Positions 17,364-26,086 are shown, counted from the stretch's first letter. The stretch is DNA of 64,000 nucleotides from Gordonia tangerina (GCF_021556435.1 NZ_JAKGCU010000005.1:62001-126000); one strand, 5' to 3'. The notes: generated by a model from the letters alone, not told the origin. Made by a program: numbers and translations.

Positions 17364-17478
17364 GACAACCTCGTTTCAGCTCAAATGCCACGCGACCGGT
17401 TGTCTGAAGCCGCACCAACGCAAATGAGACTACCCGCGACGAACGGTCCGAAACATGACTGCGCGTAGGCTGCCGGTC

Positions 17479-17727
17479 ATGGCCTTCACCGGTTTCCCCG
17501 AGGCTGCACTCGACTTCTACGACGACCTGGAAATCGACAACTCCAAGGTGTATTGGGAGCTCCACAAAGGCACCTATCGCACTGCGGTCGCCGTGCCGAT
17601 GGCTGAACTCACCGACGAGTTGGCCGCCGAGTTCGGCTCAGCCAAGATCTTTCGCCCCTACCGCGATGTTCGGTTCTCCAAAGCGAGACGAACGCAATAT
17701 ACAAGACGGTATGTCAGTTACAGATAG
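17479..17727 (+). pseudogene. 5' fragment of a DUF2461 gene split by element insertion
   Basis: The frame from ATG 17479 encodes a DUF2461 (TIGR02453) N-terminus, starting MAFTGFPEAALDFYDDLE and reaching the conserved RFSK. At 17681 the host sequence ends and element sequence continues the frame for about 15 more codons to a stop at 17725-17727. The missing part is at 29903-30326. Host bases 17479-17681 plus 29903-30326 total 627 bases, exactly 209 codons, and the seam rebuilds R-F-S-K-D-K-A-P-Y-K-T-H. The gene was therefore intact before integration. The truncated product is presumably non-functional. Confidence 0.93.
17678..17707. other. attL of the integrated element
   Basis: The shared core CCAA (17678-17681) is followed by the element half-site, ending in an arm that reads GTCTTGT on the opposite strand at 17701-17707. 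The arm is the mirror image of the one at the other end (29875-29892). The symmetry centre predicted from the arms falls on the AA of the core, fitting a serine integrase with a central AA dinucleotide. Confidence 0.85.
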
Positions 17728-19237
17728 CGCGCAACCCGCCGGCCTCCGCGTCCTCGGTCGGCTCCGGATCTCCCGAGCCCGCGACGAGTCGACCTCGATA
17801 GAGCGCCAGCGCGAGATCGTCCAGCAATGGGCAGATACCCACGACCACAACGTCATCGGCTGGGCGGTCGACGAAGAGGTCTCCGGAACCGTCGACGCGT
17901 TCGCAGCTCCGGAGCTGGGTCCGTGGCTCACCGACCCCGAGCGCATCGAGAGCTACGACGTCATCGCGTCGTGGAAGCTCGACCGGCTCGGCCGTAGCTC
18001 GATACAGCTCAACAAACTGTTCGGCTTCTGCCGGGACCACGACAAGACGCTGGTGTGCGTCGCCGACAACATCGACCTGAGTACCTGGGTCGGTCGGTTG
18101 GTGGCGAACGTCATCGCCGGACTCGCCGAAGGTGAGCTAGAAGCGATCCGCGAGCGGATACTCAGCTCGCGCCGGAAGTTGCGCGACACCGGGCGATGGA
18201 CCGGCGGACGACCACCCTACGGCTACAAAGCCGTCCCGCTCGACGGCGGCGGAAAGCGGCTCGACCTCGACGACGAGACCTCGGCCCGCGTCCGCGAAGC
18301 GTTCGACCGCGTCGTCACCGGCGACTCGGTCGGGTCGATCGCCGAGGACTTCACCCGGCGTGGTGTCCCATCGCCCGCCGATGTAGTCAGGCTCCGCAAC
18401 GGTAAGCCGACCACCGGCGCGGCGTGGCGGCGCGGGACGCTGCACGAGATCCTGACGTCCCCGTCGCTGCGCGGGTATGCGATGCACCGCGACGAGATCG
18501 TCCGCGACGGGCTCGGACAGCCGGTACGCAAGGGTCCGGAGCTTCTCGACGCCGACGAGTTCGACCGGCTGCAAGCTCATCTCGCCGAGCGGTCGAAGCC
18601 GTCCGACCCGACCCGGCGGACTCAGTCCCCGTTGTTGGGCGTCGTGTGCTGTGATGCTCCCGGCTGCGGTATGAACATGCACCACAAGGCCCAAGGCTGG
18701 ACGCGCGCCGACGGGTCTCGCGCGGTCACCCGCTACTACGTATGCCCCGACAAACACGGCGGGCAGGTCAGAGCCGAAGAGTTAGAACAACTCCTCGAAG
18801 ACGAGTTCCTCGAACACCACGGCGACCGCGAGGTCACCGAGCGCCGGTTCGTCCCGGCGCAGTCGCACGAGACCGAGCTTGCAGACGCTCAGACGTCGCT
18901 GGACGACCTCACGAGGATGTATGCGACCGCGAGGTCCGACGCGATGAAACAACGCTTAGAGAGCCAACTAGCGGCCCTCGACGAGCGCGTCGCGGAGCTG
19001 GAGACGATGCCCGTCCGATCGGCCCGGTACGAGACGATCCCGACCGGGCGTACCTACGCCGACGAGTGGCGAGACCGCGACACCGAACAGCGTCGGCGAC
19101 TGCTGGTGTCATCGGGTATCCGGTTGTCGGTGTTCCGATACGAACGGTCTAGCGCGCTGCGGTGGGATCTTCGGGTCCCGTCGGACTGGTCCGGAGACCT
19201 GCCCGCCGAGCCGCTCCAGCCGCCGGAGACCGAGTAG
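17711..19237 (+). CDS. Large serine recombinase (integrase)
   Basis: This 508-residue site-specific recombinase catalyses integration and excision of the element. The resolvase catalytic domain holds the nucleophile Ser21 in GRLRIS, then SIERQREIVQQW, SWKLDRLGRS and GLAEGELEAIRERI. A recombinase domain follows (GGRPPYGYKAV, WRRGTLHEILTSPSLRGYA). A zinc ribbon (CCDAPGCG...YYVCP) precedes a coiled coil and a C-terminal extension. Length and layout match phage large serine integrases. The start at 17711 lies 29 bases inside attL, the usual place. The frame extends upstream across attL into host DNA, which cannot be native. Confidence 0.95.
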   Translation: MSVTDSAQPAGLRVLGRLRISRARDESTSIERQREIVQQWADTHDHNVIGWAVDEEVSGTVDAFAAPELGPWLTDPERIESYDVIASWKLDRLGRSSIQLNKLFGFCRDHDKTLVCVADNIDLSTWVGRLVANVIAGLAEGELEAIRERILSSRRKLRDTGRWTGGRPPYGYKAVPLDGGGKRLDLDDETSARVREAFDRVVTGDSVGSIAEDFTRRGVPSPADVVRLRNGKPTTGAAWRRGTLHEILTSPSLRGYAMHRDEIVRDGLGQPVRKGPELLDADEFDRLQAHLAERSKPSDPTRRTQSPLLGVVCCDAPGCGMNMHHKAQGWTRADGSRAVTRYYVCPDKHGGQVRAEELEQLLEDEFLEHHGDREVTERRFVPAQSHETELADAQTSLDDLTRMYATARSDAMKQRLESQLAALDERVAELETMPVRSARYETIPTGRTYADEWRDRDTEQRRRLLVSSGIRLSVFRYERSSALRWDLRVPSDWSGDLPAEPLQPPETE

Positions 19238-19278
19238 CCTCCGGCGACCGAGCTGTCGCTTACCGTCGCCGATAACTA

Positions 19279-19293
19279 GGCAGCGGAGCTGCC
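19279..19293. terminator. Hairpin between convergent integrase and tape measure genes
   Basis: GGCAGC-GGA-GCTGCC is a perfect 6-bp stem in the 71-base gap between two converging genes. It is a plausible but short bidirectional terminator. Confidence 0.45.
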
Positions 19294-19308
19294 GACTCGG
19301 ACCGCAAG

Positions 19309-21579
19309 TCATCGCTTGCGGTATTGGAGAGACTCCTTCTTCTGACGGAGGTTCTCCTTGCGTTGTGCCTCGTCGAGGTCCTTGACGATGTACGTCGGAC
19401 CCTGCTCCTTGGCGTTGGGTGTGACCGAGCCGTTGATGAGCGAGTTGATCGCCGAACCGACAGCGCCGGACGACGAGAACCCGAGATCGGATGCCAGCGT
19501 CCGGAACGGAGCCTGCGCGATCTGTTTGCCCGACCCGATGAGGTCGTCACGGATCTCTTCGTCCCACGCCTTTTTCACCCGCTCGGCGAGCGTCTTCGAC
19601 GCGGCTTCGGCTGGGGTGGTGTGCTTCATACCGTTGGCGAGACCCTGGACGATGTTCCTGCCGAACCCGAAGAACACCCGCGACGGCGAGAAGATCTCCA
19701 GGACGTTCGAGAACGCGCCGGCGATGTTGCCTGCGATCTCTCCGGCCTTCGCGATCACCGCGCCTGCGCCGGACACGATGCCGTTGAGCAAGCCTTGCAT
19801 CATCTGCACACCGATGGTGAACAGCGTCGACGCGAGACCCGACAGCGCGCTTTGGATCTGTCCCGGCAGCGCCGCGAAGAACGCGAGGATGTTCGACACG
19901 CCTGCCGAGACCGCCGACACCGCGGACTCGATACCGGTTTGCACCGCGCTGACCACGGAGCGGAACGCGCCTCCGGTTGCGGCGACGACAGCCGACCACG
20001 CCGAGGCCAGCAACGCGCCGACCCGCGCCGGGAGTTGGGTCACCGCAGAGATGATCTTGCCGACCGCTCCGGAGACCACCGACGCGACGGTGTTCCACGC
20101 GGCCCGCGCGCCGGCGACCGCGGTAGTCCACGCCTGACCGAGCACCCCGCCGACGGTCGAGACGATCGCTGCGATGTTGTTGAACGTGTTGGTGACCGTC
20201 TCCACGACGCTGGCGAACGCGGTCTGCGCGGTCGTCGCAACCCAGTTCCATACGCCGGTGAAGGTGTTCTTGATGGTCTCGCCGACGCCGACGAATTGCT
20301 GTTTCAGCCACTCGATCGACTTACCGACCGGAGAGTTGGCGAAGTCCATGTTCACGAACGGGTCGGTCAGATCCTTCTTGATCGACTCCCACGAGAAGAA
20401 CGAGCCTTCTCTACCCTCTTTCGGAGTCAGCGCCGGACCGAGCAGACCGGGTCCGCTGTTGAGCTTGTCGGACAAGTCGACGATCTTCGCGAGGAGATCC
20501 CCGATGGTCTCCAGGCTCTTGATGAACTTGTCGACCTTCTCCGGGTCGGACATAAAGTCGAGACCCTTCTCGCCGAGCTTCCCGAGGGTCTCCAGGATCG
20601 TTTTGAGCGTCTCGCCGAGCTTGTCGAAAGCGGTATCTAAGGTGCCGTTCTCGCTCATCTTGTCGATCCAGTCGGTGAACGACTTACCGGCTCCGTTGAA
20701 CCACTTAGAGATCGACGGGAGCTTCTCGGACAGCTTCTCGGCGAGCGTGATGAACCCCGAGGTGAAGTCTCGGACGCCGGGTGCCGAGTCGGATATAGCC
20801 TCTCCGATATTCGAGATCGTGTTGCGGATCTGGCGCATACCCTTCTGCGACGTGACCGTGTCCGCGAACGACTTCGCCACGTCGGCGAGGCCCTGGGACA
20901 CCTTCGGCAAGCTCTTCTCCAGCGTCGGAAAGATCCGACCGAGCTGTTTGAACACCGGGGTGAACTGAGACTCGACCTTGTCGGACATAACCCGTTTCAG
21001 ATCCGCAAGCGGAGCCTCCAGCGTCGACGCGGCACGCTTCAGCCCGTCCATACCGAGCGCGAGCGCCGCAACCGGCGTCGCGACCGCAGCAACCAGACCC
21101 GGCAGCGTCAACAACGCGGTGGTCACCAACCCGACCAGCGGAGCGAGTACGGCGATCAGCGCGCCGATGGCTACGGCACCACCGACGCGGCCTCCGAACC
21201 CCCGCATCCGCGACATCTGCTGAGACATCCTCGACAGCCCGCTCAACGCCTGCTGCGCCTGGCGGCTGTCGACCTCGACGGGGATCTCGACCTTCTGCGC
21301 GCGGGCGAGAGTTTGTAGCTCGGCGGTGACCGCTCGTAGCTGCGCGCGGGTACGCGCGGGGTCGATCTGGGTCTTGATCCGGACCGGGCCGGCGTCGTCG
21401 CCGAGCGAGCGTAGCTGCTGCTCGACCTTGGCAACCGATTTCTTCGTGAGCTTGACCGGGACTTTGACCTTCAGTCCCTTCGCGGCACGCTTCAGCGACC
21501 GCTCGGCATCACGCCGGAACTTGCTGGTGTCGGGCATCACGCGTACGGATACGCGCCCGACTACCTTTCCTTCTGCCAT
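19309..21579 (-). CDS. Phage tail tape measure protein
   Basis: This 756-residue protein has the features of a tail tape measure protein: a basic N-terminal part (VSVRVMPDTSKFRRDAERSL), long helical regions, hydrophobic stretches near residues 138-180 and 430-620, repeated Trp/Val/Ala-rich segments, and the typical late motif EIFSPSRVFFGFGRNIVQGLANGM (in parts). By the usual rule of about 0.15 nm per residue it would specify a tail of roughly 110 nm. AAAGGAA precedes the ATG at 21579. It is the last gene of the minus-strand operon, behind a hairpin. No major tail, chaperone or tip genes accompany it, which is odd for a prophage. Confidence 0.93.
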   Translation of the reverse strand: MAEGKVVGRVSVRVMPDTSKFRRDAERSLKRAAKGLKVKVPVKLTKKSVAKVEQQLRSLGDDAGPVRIKTQIDPARTRAQLRAVTAELQTLARAQKVEIPVEVDSRQAQQALSGLSRMSQQMSRMRGFGGRVGGAVAIGALIAVLAPLVGLVTTALLTLPGLVAAVATPVAALALGMDGLKRAASTLEAPLADLKRVMSDKVESQFTPVFKQLGRIFPTLEKSLPKVSQGLADVAKSFADTVTSQKGMRQIRNTISNIGEAISDSAPGVRDFTSGFITLAEKLSEKLPSISKWFNGAGKSFTDWIDKMSENGTLDTAFDKLGETLKTILETLGKLGEKGLDFMSDPEKVDKFIKSLETIGDLLAKIVDLSDKLNSGPGLLGPALTPKEGREGSFFSWESIKKDLTDPFVNMDFANSPVGKSIEWLKQQFVGVGETIKNTFTGVWNWVATTAQTAFASVVETVTNTFNNIAAIVSTVGGVLGQAWTTAVAGARAAWNTVASVVSGAVGKIISAVTQLPARVGALLASAWSAVVAATGGAFRSVVSAVQTGIESAVSAVSAGVSNILAFFAALPGQIQSALSGLASTLFTIGVQMMQGLLNGIVSGAGAVIAKAGEIAGNIAGAFSNVLEIFSPSRVFFGFGRNIVQGLANGMKHTTPAEAASKTLAERVKKAWDEEIRDDLIGSGKQIAQAPFRTLASDLGFSSSGAVGSAINSLINGSVTPNAKEQGPTYIVKDLDEAQRKENLRQKKESLQYRKR

Positions 21580-21633
21580 ATGGCAATTCCTTTCTGTGGG
21601 GTCGGCAGGATCTCCCTACCGATACGACGAAAC

Positions 21634-21658
21634 GCCGGACCCCACGGAGGGGTCCGGC
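21634..21658 (-). terminator. Strong hairpin in front of the tape measure gene
   Basis: GCCGGACCCC and GGGGTCCGGC form a perfect 10-bp stem around a 5-base loop, 55 bases upstream of the tape measure start. On the minus strand it is followed by GTTTCG, not a long U-run. It may be a partial terminator that separates expression of the tape measure from the genes before it. Confidence 0.7.
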
Positions 21659-21669
21659 TTCGCGTCTGA

Positions 21670-21873
21670 CTAGTGGATGACCCGCATCCCGAGCCGGAAC
21701 TCGCAGACGTTGAACCGGGTCATCAGCCCGTCGATGACGAGCTCGTGAGCGCCGCGGCGTGCGGCCTCGTCGATCTCGTCGAGCAACCGGCACGCCTCGT
21801 CGAGGACGTCGGTGTCGGCGTCGGGGTAGCGCGCGAGGACGTGTTCGCGGTACCGCTCACCGACCGAGGTCAC
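21670..21873 (-). CDS. Small unknown protein of the element
   Basis: A GTG at 21873 overlaps the TGA of the preceding gene (GTGA) and opens a 67-residue frame: a short helical, acidic protein with EHVLARYPDAD, DEACRLLDEIDEAARRG and a hydrophobic end CEFRLGMRVIH. No family is recognised. Its position just before the tape measure is where tail assembly chaperones lie in siphophages, but the sequence gives no support for that and no frameshift site is visible. Confidence 0.7.
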   Translation of the reverse strand: MTSVGERYREHVLARYPDADTDVLDEACRLLDEIDEAARRGAHELVIDGLMTRFNVCEFRLGMRVIH

Positions 21874-22679
21874 GCGTAGGTGATCGCAGCGCCGCGCGGG
21901 GTGGTGCCGGTGCCTGCGTAGGACCGGACCCGCTCGTCTTCGAGCGCGTCGACCAGCTCGCGCGACTCCCGCGGCGTCTGAAGCCGGAACTCGACGCCGT
22001 CGCGTGCAGCGGTCAGCCACAGCGGGTTGAGCTGGCGTTCGACGCCCGACATCGACCGTCCGCCCTTCTGGTGGGCGTCTGCCATGTCGTAGAACACCTT
22101 CGGTGTCGTCGGGCGGATCAGCCGGACCGGCGGTTGAGCCATACGCCCGACGCCGGGGAGATCCGATAGCCCGGTCACGAACGAGTCGAACACCGCGAGA
22201 TCTGCGGCGGCTCGCTTCGCATCGTTGAGCGCGCCGAGGACGTCGGCGTCGCCTCCGTTGACGATCTGCTCGGTGGTGACGCCCACCGGGAGCCGGTTGA
22301 CCGCATCCGCGTACCGCGCGGCGGCGGCGTCGAACTCGGGTGCGAGCTGGTCGACCGCGTCGGGAGCTGCTGCGGCCAGCGCGTGCAGCGCGCGGCGTAC
22401 CCGGTCGGTCTCGATCTCCTTACGCGCACGTTCCATCGCCGACCGCGCGTCGACCGACAACGTCGGCAGAAGCTGCTGCGCGCGGTCGCGGACGACCTGC
22501 TCGGCGTTGGCTTCGGTGATCTCGACGTCGGGCAGACCCGGCGGTCGGGTGTCGACGAAGCGCAGCGCGTCGAGTTCGGCGTCGAGCCGGACGAGTTCCT
22601 TCGAGAGCGTGACGCCTGCGGCTTTCCAGGCGTCGAAGGTGTTGCGGACGGTGAGTTCTACGGGGATTCCTGATGCCAT
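21870..22679 (-). CDS. Unknown helical protein of the element
   Basis: This 269-residue protein starts MASGIPVELTVRNTFDAWKA and is dominated by helices rich in Ala, Asp, Glu and Arg. It has a possible coiled-coil stretch between residues 65 and 135. The C-terminal third (residues 180-269) looks more globular, with SDLPGVGRMAQPP and VFYDMADAHQKGG. It sits in the slot that major tail genes occupy in siphophages, but its helical character does not fit a tail tube protein. I cannot name a family. It is translationally coupled to the next gene by GTGA. Confidence 0.75.
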   Translation of the reverse strand: MASGIPVELTVRNTFDAWKAAGVTLSKELVRLDAELDALRFVDTRPPGLPDVEITEANAEQVVRDRAQQLLPTLSVDARSAMERARKEIETDRVRRALHALAAAAPDAVDQLAPEFDAAAARYADAVNRLPVGVTTEQIVNGGDADVLGALNDAKRAAADLAVFDSFVTGLSDLPGVGRMAQPPVRLIRPTTPKVFYDMADAHQKGGRSMSGVERQLNPLWLTAARDGVEFRLQTPRESRELVDALEDERVRSYAGTGTTPRGAAITYA

Positions 22680-22731
22680 GATGTGTGTTCCCTCCTACGG
22701 GTGGTTGTCCCGGTTCCGGTGGAGCCGAGAC

Positions 22732-23040
22732 TTATTCGTTGCGACCTTCGGCCGGCGTCGGGCCGACCAGGTCGCGGATGAGCTGCGCTGTCTGCGCGGT
22801 CTGCGGGACCGAGGTGTCGCCGCTGAGAGCGGCTCTGACGACGTCGGTCACGCGGTCGGTATTGAGAGGTAGCGGGTCGGTGGCGGGATCCGCTGCGGGC
22901 TTCTGAGAGCCGTATTTGCGCTGGAGCTGTGCGGCTCGGACGATCGGGTCGGACGAGGCGGCTTCGTCGCTGTCGGTGGCGATCCCGAGAGCACCTCGGA
23001 GCCCGTCGGCGGCGGACGGCTTGCGGGTGATGTCTGTCAT
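22732..23040 (-). CDS. Unknown small protein of the element
   Basis: This 102-residue protein begins MTDITRKPSAADGLRGALGI at an ATG overlapping the HNH gene stop (ATGA). It is hydrophilic, Asp/Ala/Pro-rich and partly disordered, with a helical C-terminal part (TAQTAQLIRDLVG). No motif assigns a function. A gap of 52 bases separates it from the next gene, which has its own start. Confidence 0.7.
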   Translation of the reverse strand: MTDITRKPSAADGLRGALGIATDSDEAASSDPIVRAAQLQRKYGSQKPAADPATDPLPLNTDRVTDVVRAALSGDTSVPQTAQTAQLIRDLVGPTPAEGRNE

Positions 23041-23573
23041 GCGGTGGTGAGTCCTTTCCGGACGTCGGGGTCGACGAGTACGCCGGAGCGGACACCGGTA
23101 ATCCACCCGCGGTCGCTGCGGGTGAGTTTGCGGGTGTTGTCTGCGCTACAGAGGAATTGGCAGTTCTCCAGCCTGTGAGCGCCTCCGGCTGCGATCGGAT
23201 GTTTGTGGTCGAGCGTGAGGTTCTCGGTGCTACCGCAGACCGCGCAGAACTCGCCGCCGAGATGCTCGACAAGCTCCTGTTTGGTGAAAGTCTCGATAAC
23301 CGGCGTCAGACCGTGGTTGCGGGCGGACTCGCGATAGTGCTTCTCCCAGCGCAGGTGTGGTGCCTCCTCATTCCGACGCTGGCGTTGTTCTCGTGCCCGG
23401 TCGGGGTTGGCTTTGCGCCACGCTCGCGCGTGCTCGCGGTGGTAGTCGCGCTTCTCAGCGAATCGAGCCGACGTACACGACTTACACCTCGCTCGGAGAC
23501 CGTCGCGACCAGTCGCGTCTCGGTGGTACTCGGTCGTCGGCTTCGCTTCTCCGCATCCGGTGCATGTCTTCAT
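23037..23573 (-). CDS. HNH endonuclease with N-terminal zinc ribbon
   Basis: This 178-residue nuclease starts with a small zinc-binding module (CTGCGEAKP...CKSC) followed by a basic helical linker. The HNH domain is C-terminal: CAVCGS, then LDHKHPIAAGG and LENCQFLCSADN, which supply the metal-binding and catalytic His/Asn residues. HNH proteins of this layout occur in phages either as terminase-associated nucleases or as homing endonucleases. No terminase is visible here, so homing or a packaging role with helper proteins are both possible. It has ATGA overlaps on both sides. Confidence 0.88.
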   Translation of the reverse strand: MKTCTGCGEAKPTTEYHRDATGRDGLRARCKSCTSARFAEKRDYHREHARAWRKANPDRAREQRQRRNEEAPHLRWEKHYRESARNHGLTPVIETFTKQELVEHLGGEFCAVCGSTENLTLDHKHPIAAGGAHRLENCQFLCSADNTRKLTRSDRGWITGVRSGVLVDPDVRKGLTTA

Positions 23574-23758
23574 GCGCGCTCCAGCTCGTCGGCGACCGCG
23601 CGTAGACCCTCGGCGATCGCGGCGTTGAAGTCGCTATCGGACGCGTCGGTCGGCAGCGGGATCGTCGCGGTCGCGATCTGCTCGCCGCGGAGCGAGATCC
23701 CCATATCGACCGGGACCGTCTCGCGGACCAGCGGTACGAGGTTGCAGTTGTATTTCAT
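23570..23758 (-). CDS. Unknown 62-residue protein of the element
   Basis: This short frame is coupled at both ends by ATGA overlaps. The first half looks beta-stranded (CNLVPLVRETVPV, QIATATIPLP) and the last third is helical (FNAAIAEGLRAVADELER). It is acidic overall. No family is recognised. The coupling and normal codon use argue that it is a real gene. Confidence 0.65.
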   Translation of the reverse strand: MKYNCNLVPLVRETVPVDMGISLRGEQIATATIPLPTDASDSDFNAAIAEGLRAVADELERA

Positions 23759-23937
23759 CGGAGTCCCTCCAGAAGTGTTTCGAGGTCGCCGAGCCGGAAC
23801 CCGGCGATCGCGTTGTTGGGGTTGAGCCGGATAGCTCCGGCGGGTTCTAGAGCGCCGCCGGCGACGAGCCGGATGATCGTCCTCATATCGGCAGCGCCGG
23901 TCGCGACGAGGTCGCGGACCGAGTAGAGCCTGGTCAT
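23755..23937 (-). CDS. Small MerR/winged-helix-like protein of the element
   Basis: This 60-residue protein begins MTRLYSVRDLVATGAADMRTI and ends with AGFRLGDLETLLEGL. The spacing resembles a MerR- or excisionase-like winged helix (an initial SVRDLVATG helix-turn, then a final FRLGDLETLL helix), which suggests DNA binding or an excisionase role. The similarity is judged by eye and is weak. It lies between the stopper gene and a small unknown gene. Confidence 0.6.
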   Translation of the reverse strand: MTRLYSVRDLVATGAADMRTIIRLVAGGALEPAGAIRLNPNNAIAGFRLGDLETLLEGLR

Positions 23938-23951
23938 GGTGTGCCCTCCTG

Positions 23952-24287
23952 TTACGAGCGTCGGATGATGTATTCGACGCGCTGGGTTTGTCGAGATCCG
24001 TTGTATTTCAACGGGTCTCCGTCGATTGCGTATCTATCTCCGTTCCACCCGATCTCGGATTGAGCGCCGAGCGCGGCGAACGTCCGAGGCAGCCGGAGCC
24101 GGTAGGTCTCTTCGGTTGCGAAACCGACGGCGTCGTCCTCGTCGGGCGGCCCGACCGGTTGTACCGAGGCTCGGGTGACGACGCCGACCGCCGACGGGCG
24201 GGTCAGGACGTTTCCGTCGGGGTCGGTGACGGTCTCTTCGGGGTAGACGGTGACGGTCTCGCGGAGACCGCGGTCGAGCAGGCTCAT
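23952..24287 (-). CDS. Phage head-to-tail stopper
   Basis: This 111-residue protein has the pattern of actinophage head-to-tail stopper (head-closure) proteins. The start MSLLDRGLRETVTVYPEE is followed by DGNVLTRPSA, RASVQPVGP, TEETYRLRLPR, EIGWNGDRYAIDGDP and a closing YNGSRQTQRVEYII. In virions such proteins seal the portal after DNA packaging and receive the tail. The start at 24287 overlaps the previous gene (ATGA). The usual adjacent portal, adaptor, terminator and capsid genes are absent. The assignment rests on family memory and should be tested by profile search. Confidence 0.8.
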   Translation of the reverse strand: MSLLDRGLRETVTVYPEETVTDPDGNVLTRPSAVGVVTRASVQPVGPPDEDDAVGFATEETYRLRLPRTFAALGAQSEIGWNGDRYAIDGDPLKYNGSRQTQRVEYIIRRS

Positions 24288-24679
24288 GGTGTGGTGTTCC
24301 TCTGTTCGGCGGCGGCGGGGTTGAACCTCTGCCACGCGGATAGATCGGCGGCGACGTCCTCGGGACGCTCGCCTCGGGTGAGCCGGTCGAGCCACTCGTC
24401 GTGGCGACGCTTCGGGATTCCGAACCGGTAGCGCAGCGTCTCGGCCTGCTCGGTGATCGGCCGGTGGTCGCGGCCGGCTTCGATGCCGCGGTTCCAGGTG
24501 AGCTGCGCGAGCGACGGCTCACCGAGCCCGTAGGGGTAGACGTTGGTCCCGCCGAGGATGTAGGGGACCTCGTCGGCGAGCTGGTCCCAGTCGATATCGA
24601 CGAAGAACTCGTCGAGGAACGAGCCGTTGAGCATCCGGAGGTCGCAGAAGCGGTCGAGCGCTTCGTAGGAGTCGATCAA
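24284..24679 (-). CDS. Unknown protein of the element, next to the stopper gene
   Basis: A TTG at 24679 overlapping the stop of the previous gene (TTGA) gives 131 residues. A later ATG (MLNGSFLDEF) would give about 114. The protein is acidic and mixed alpha/beta, with FFVDIDWDQLADEVPYI and LRYRFGIPKRRHDEWLDRL. The position before the stopper is where the head-to-tail adaptor lies in siphophages, but I see no adaptor signature. Function unknown. Confidence 0.7.
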   Translation of the reverse strand: MIDSYEALDRFCDLRMLNGSFLDEFFVDIDWDQLADEVPYILGGTNVYPYGLGEPSLAQLTWNRGIEAGRDHRPITEQAETLRYRFGIPKRRHDEWLDRLTRGERPEDVAADLSAWQRFNPAAAEQRNTTP

Positions 24680-25416
24680 GAGATCCCTTCGTACTTCGCT
24701 GGTAGTTCCACTACCCAGAAGTCCCAGTCTTCGTAGAATGTCGACATCGGGATGCCGAGCCACTGCGAGATCGCGTGTACGGAACCGATCTGCGGTGTGG
24801 TCTTGCCGCGCATCCAGTTCGACACGGTGGCACCGCTTCGGCCTACGGCCGCACTCACATCAGCCTGTGTGTAGTCGGACAGCGCACGTCTGAACGCGTT
24901 CAGGTCGAACGTCAGCATGTGCGACCACAACCATCTGTGTCGCATAGGGCCGTTTACCGACAGTTCGTCGGTGGTTTCGTAGAACTTGCGGTGAGGTCCA
25001 CCGTGACGCTGCGCGTCGTCGGAGTTCTCTTGAGCCGTACCCCAGCGGAGGTTCTCCGGTCGGTTGTTCGCCGGATCTCCATCACCGTGGAGTACGTACC
25101 GCTTGTCCAAGCTCGGCGACGGGCCGTGGAACGCCGCACAGATCAGCCGGTGGACGCGTTGTACCGTCCGTGTCCCGTCGATCTCGACACCGACCTGTTT
25201 ATGGCCGAAGCGGGTCGACGACTGTTTGAGTACCTTGGCTCGGTACTCGCGGCGGACGGACCTACCTTGTCTGGTCAACCACACCGTTCTCGGCATCCGC
25301 ACGACATCGCCGTCTGGGGTGGCCGCGTACCGCTGCTGTGTGCCGGGGACGTATCGCCAATCGTCGGGGATCAACCAGCCGTCGCCGTCGGGGCGGATCA
25401 GATCTGCTGGAGACAT
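24676..25416 (-). CDS. NUMOD4/HNH endonuclease fused to a Cro/CI-type HTH
   Basis: This 246-residue protein has two parts. Residues 14-135 form a NUMOD4-HNH_3 nuclease of homing-endonuclease type, with W20, RVHRLICAAFHG (His89) and VLHGDGDPANNRPENLRWGT (His110, Asn117, Asn118, Asn122). Residues 170-230 form a helix-turn-helix of Cro/CI type (YTQADVSAAVGRSGATVSNW). HTH modules in this family guide DNA binding, or the HTH could act as an operon repressor. The start at 25416 is preceded by AGGAG. It is the first gene of the minus-strand operon facing the control region. Confidence 0.88.
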   Translation of the reverse strand: MSPADLIRPDGDGWLIPDDWRYVPGTQQRYAATPDGDVVRMPRTVWLTRQGRSVRREYRAKVLKQSSTRFGHKQVGVEIDGTRTVQRVHRLICAAFHGPSPSLDKRYVLHGDGDPANNRPENLRWGTAQENSDDAQRHGGPHRKFYETTDELSVNGPMRHRWLWSHMLTFDLNAFRRALSDYTQADVSAAVGRSGATVSNWMRGKTTPQIGSVHAISQWLGIPMSTFYEDWDFWVVELPAKYEGIS

Positions 25417-25719
25417 ACCAAGGTCACTCCTATTGTTGCGATTAAGTCGGGTCTTAACCCGTTGTGGGACACAAGAAAATGCGGCGAACGCTTGTAGTGC
25501 GCTGCCGCGTAGGACTTGAGCAGTCGGCCGGAGCCGACGACTCGGAAAGTTGAGGCACCGGGAGCCGAGTCCGGAGGGGGTAGACCGTCTCAACCGGTGC
25601 AGCACCGAGGACCAGGAAAGCCGGATGACGAGCCGGCGTGACTTCGGTGCGCCCTATCCGCGCGAGAGGAGGAGCGCGGGCGGGGGATCTTCGAGGTGGT
25701 CGAGCCTGCGGGCTCTTAC

Positions 25720-25751
25720 CCCTCTACTTTGAGTAAATCTGCAATTATTCG
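25720..25751 (+). repeat. 32-bp direct repeat, copy 1
   Basis: This begins CCCTCTACTTTGAGTAAATC and matches the copy at 26139-26170 at 27 of 32 positions. The inner TACT-N3-AGTA is a small palindrome. It is a candidate regulator-binding or promoter element of the control region. Confidence 0.75.
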
Positions 25752-26086
25752 AGGTTCGGAGCCATCGGGTGACCGAAGTCACTCCAGTGAGGTTCTCTCC
25801 CTCATAACTTACATACCTTCCAGTTTTCAGTTCCGACGGAACCGAACAGAAGATTGTGACGCAACCGACACCGCTCGACGGAGTCGGCAGGATTGATCCG
25901 GCGGAAGACGGATCAACCTAATACGGTCGACCCGAAACGATCTCGACCGGTCTTAGGGACCGGACGACCCGAAGCCTAAGCGGAGGGTCGATCGACCGAC
26001 CGATCGTCTCCGTCTCCCTATGGGTCGACGTCGACGTCCACCGAGACCCGAAGGTCGACGGTGGTTGTTCAGTTGTGTTCGTAGGG

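Noticed and set aside
17666..17710. Upstream extension of the integrase frame
   Set aside because: It begins in host DUF2461 sequence left of attL, so it cannot be part of the element's native gene.
19309..25416. A complete functional prophage tail operon or tailocin
   Set aside because: No sheath, tube, baseplate, tip or lysis genes are present; only a tape measure and stopper are recognisable.
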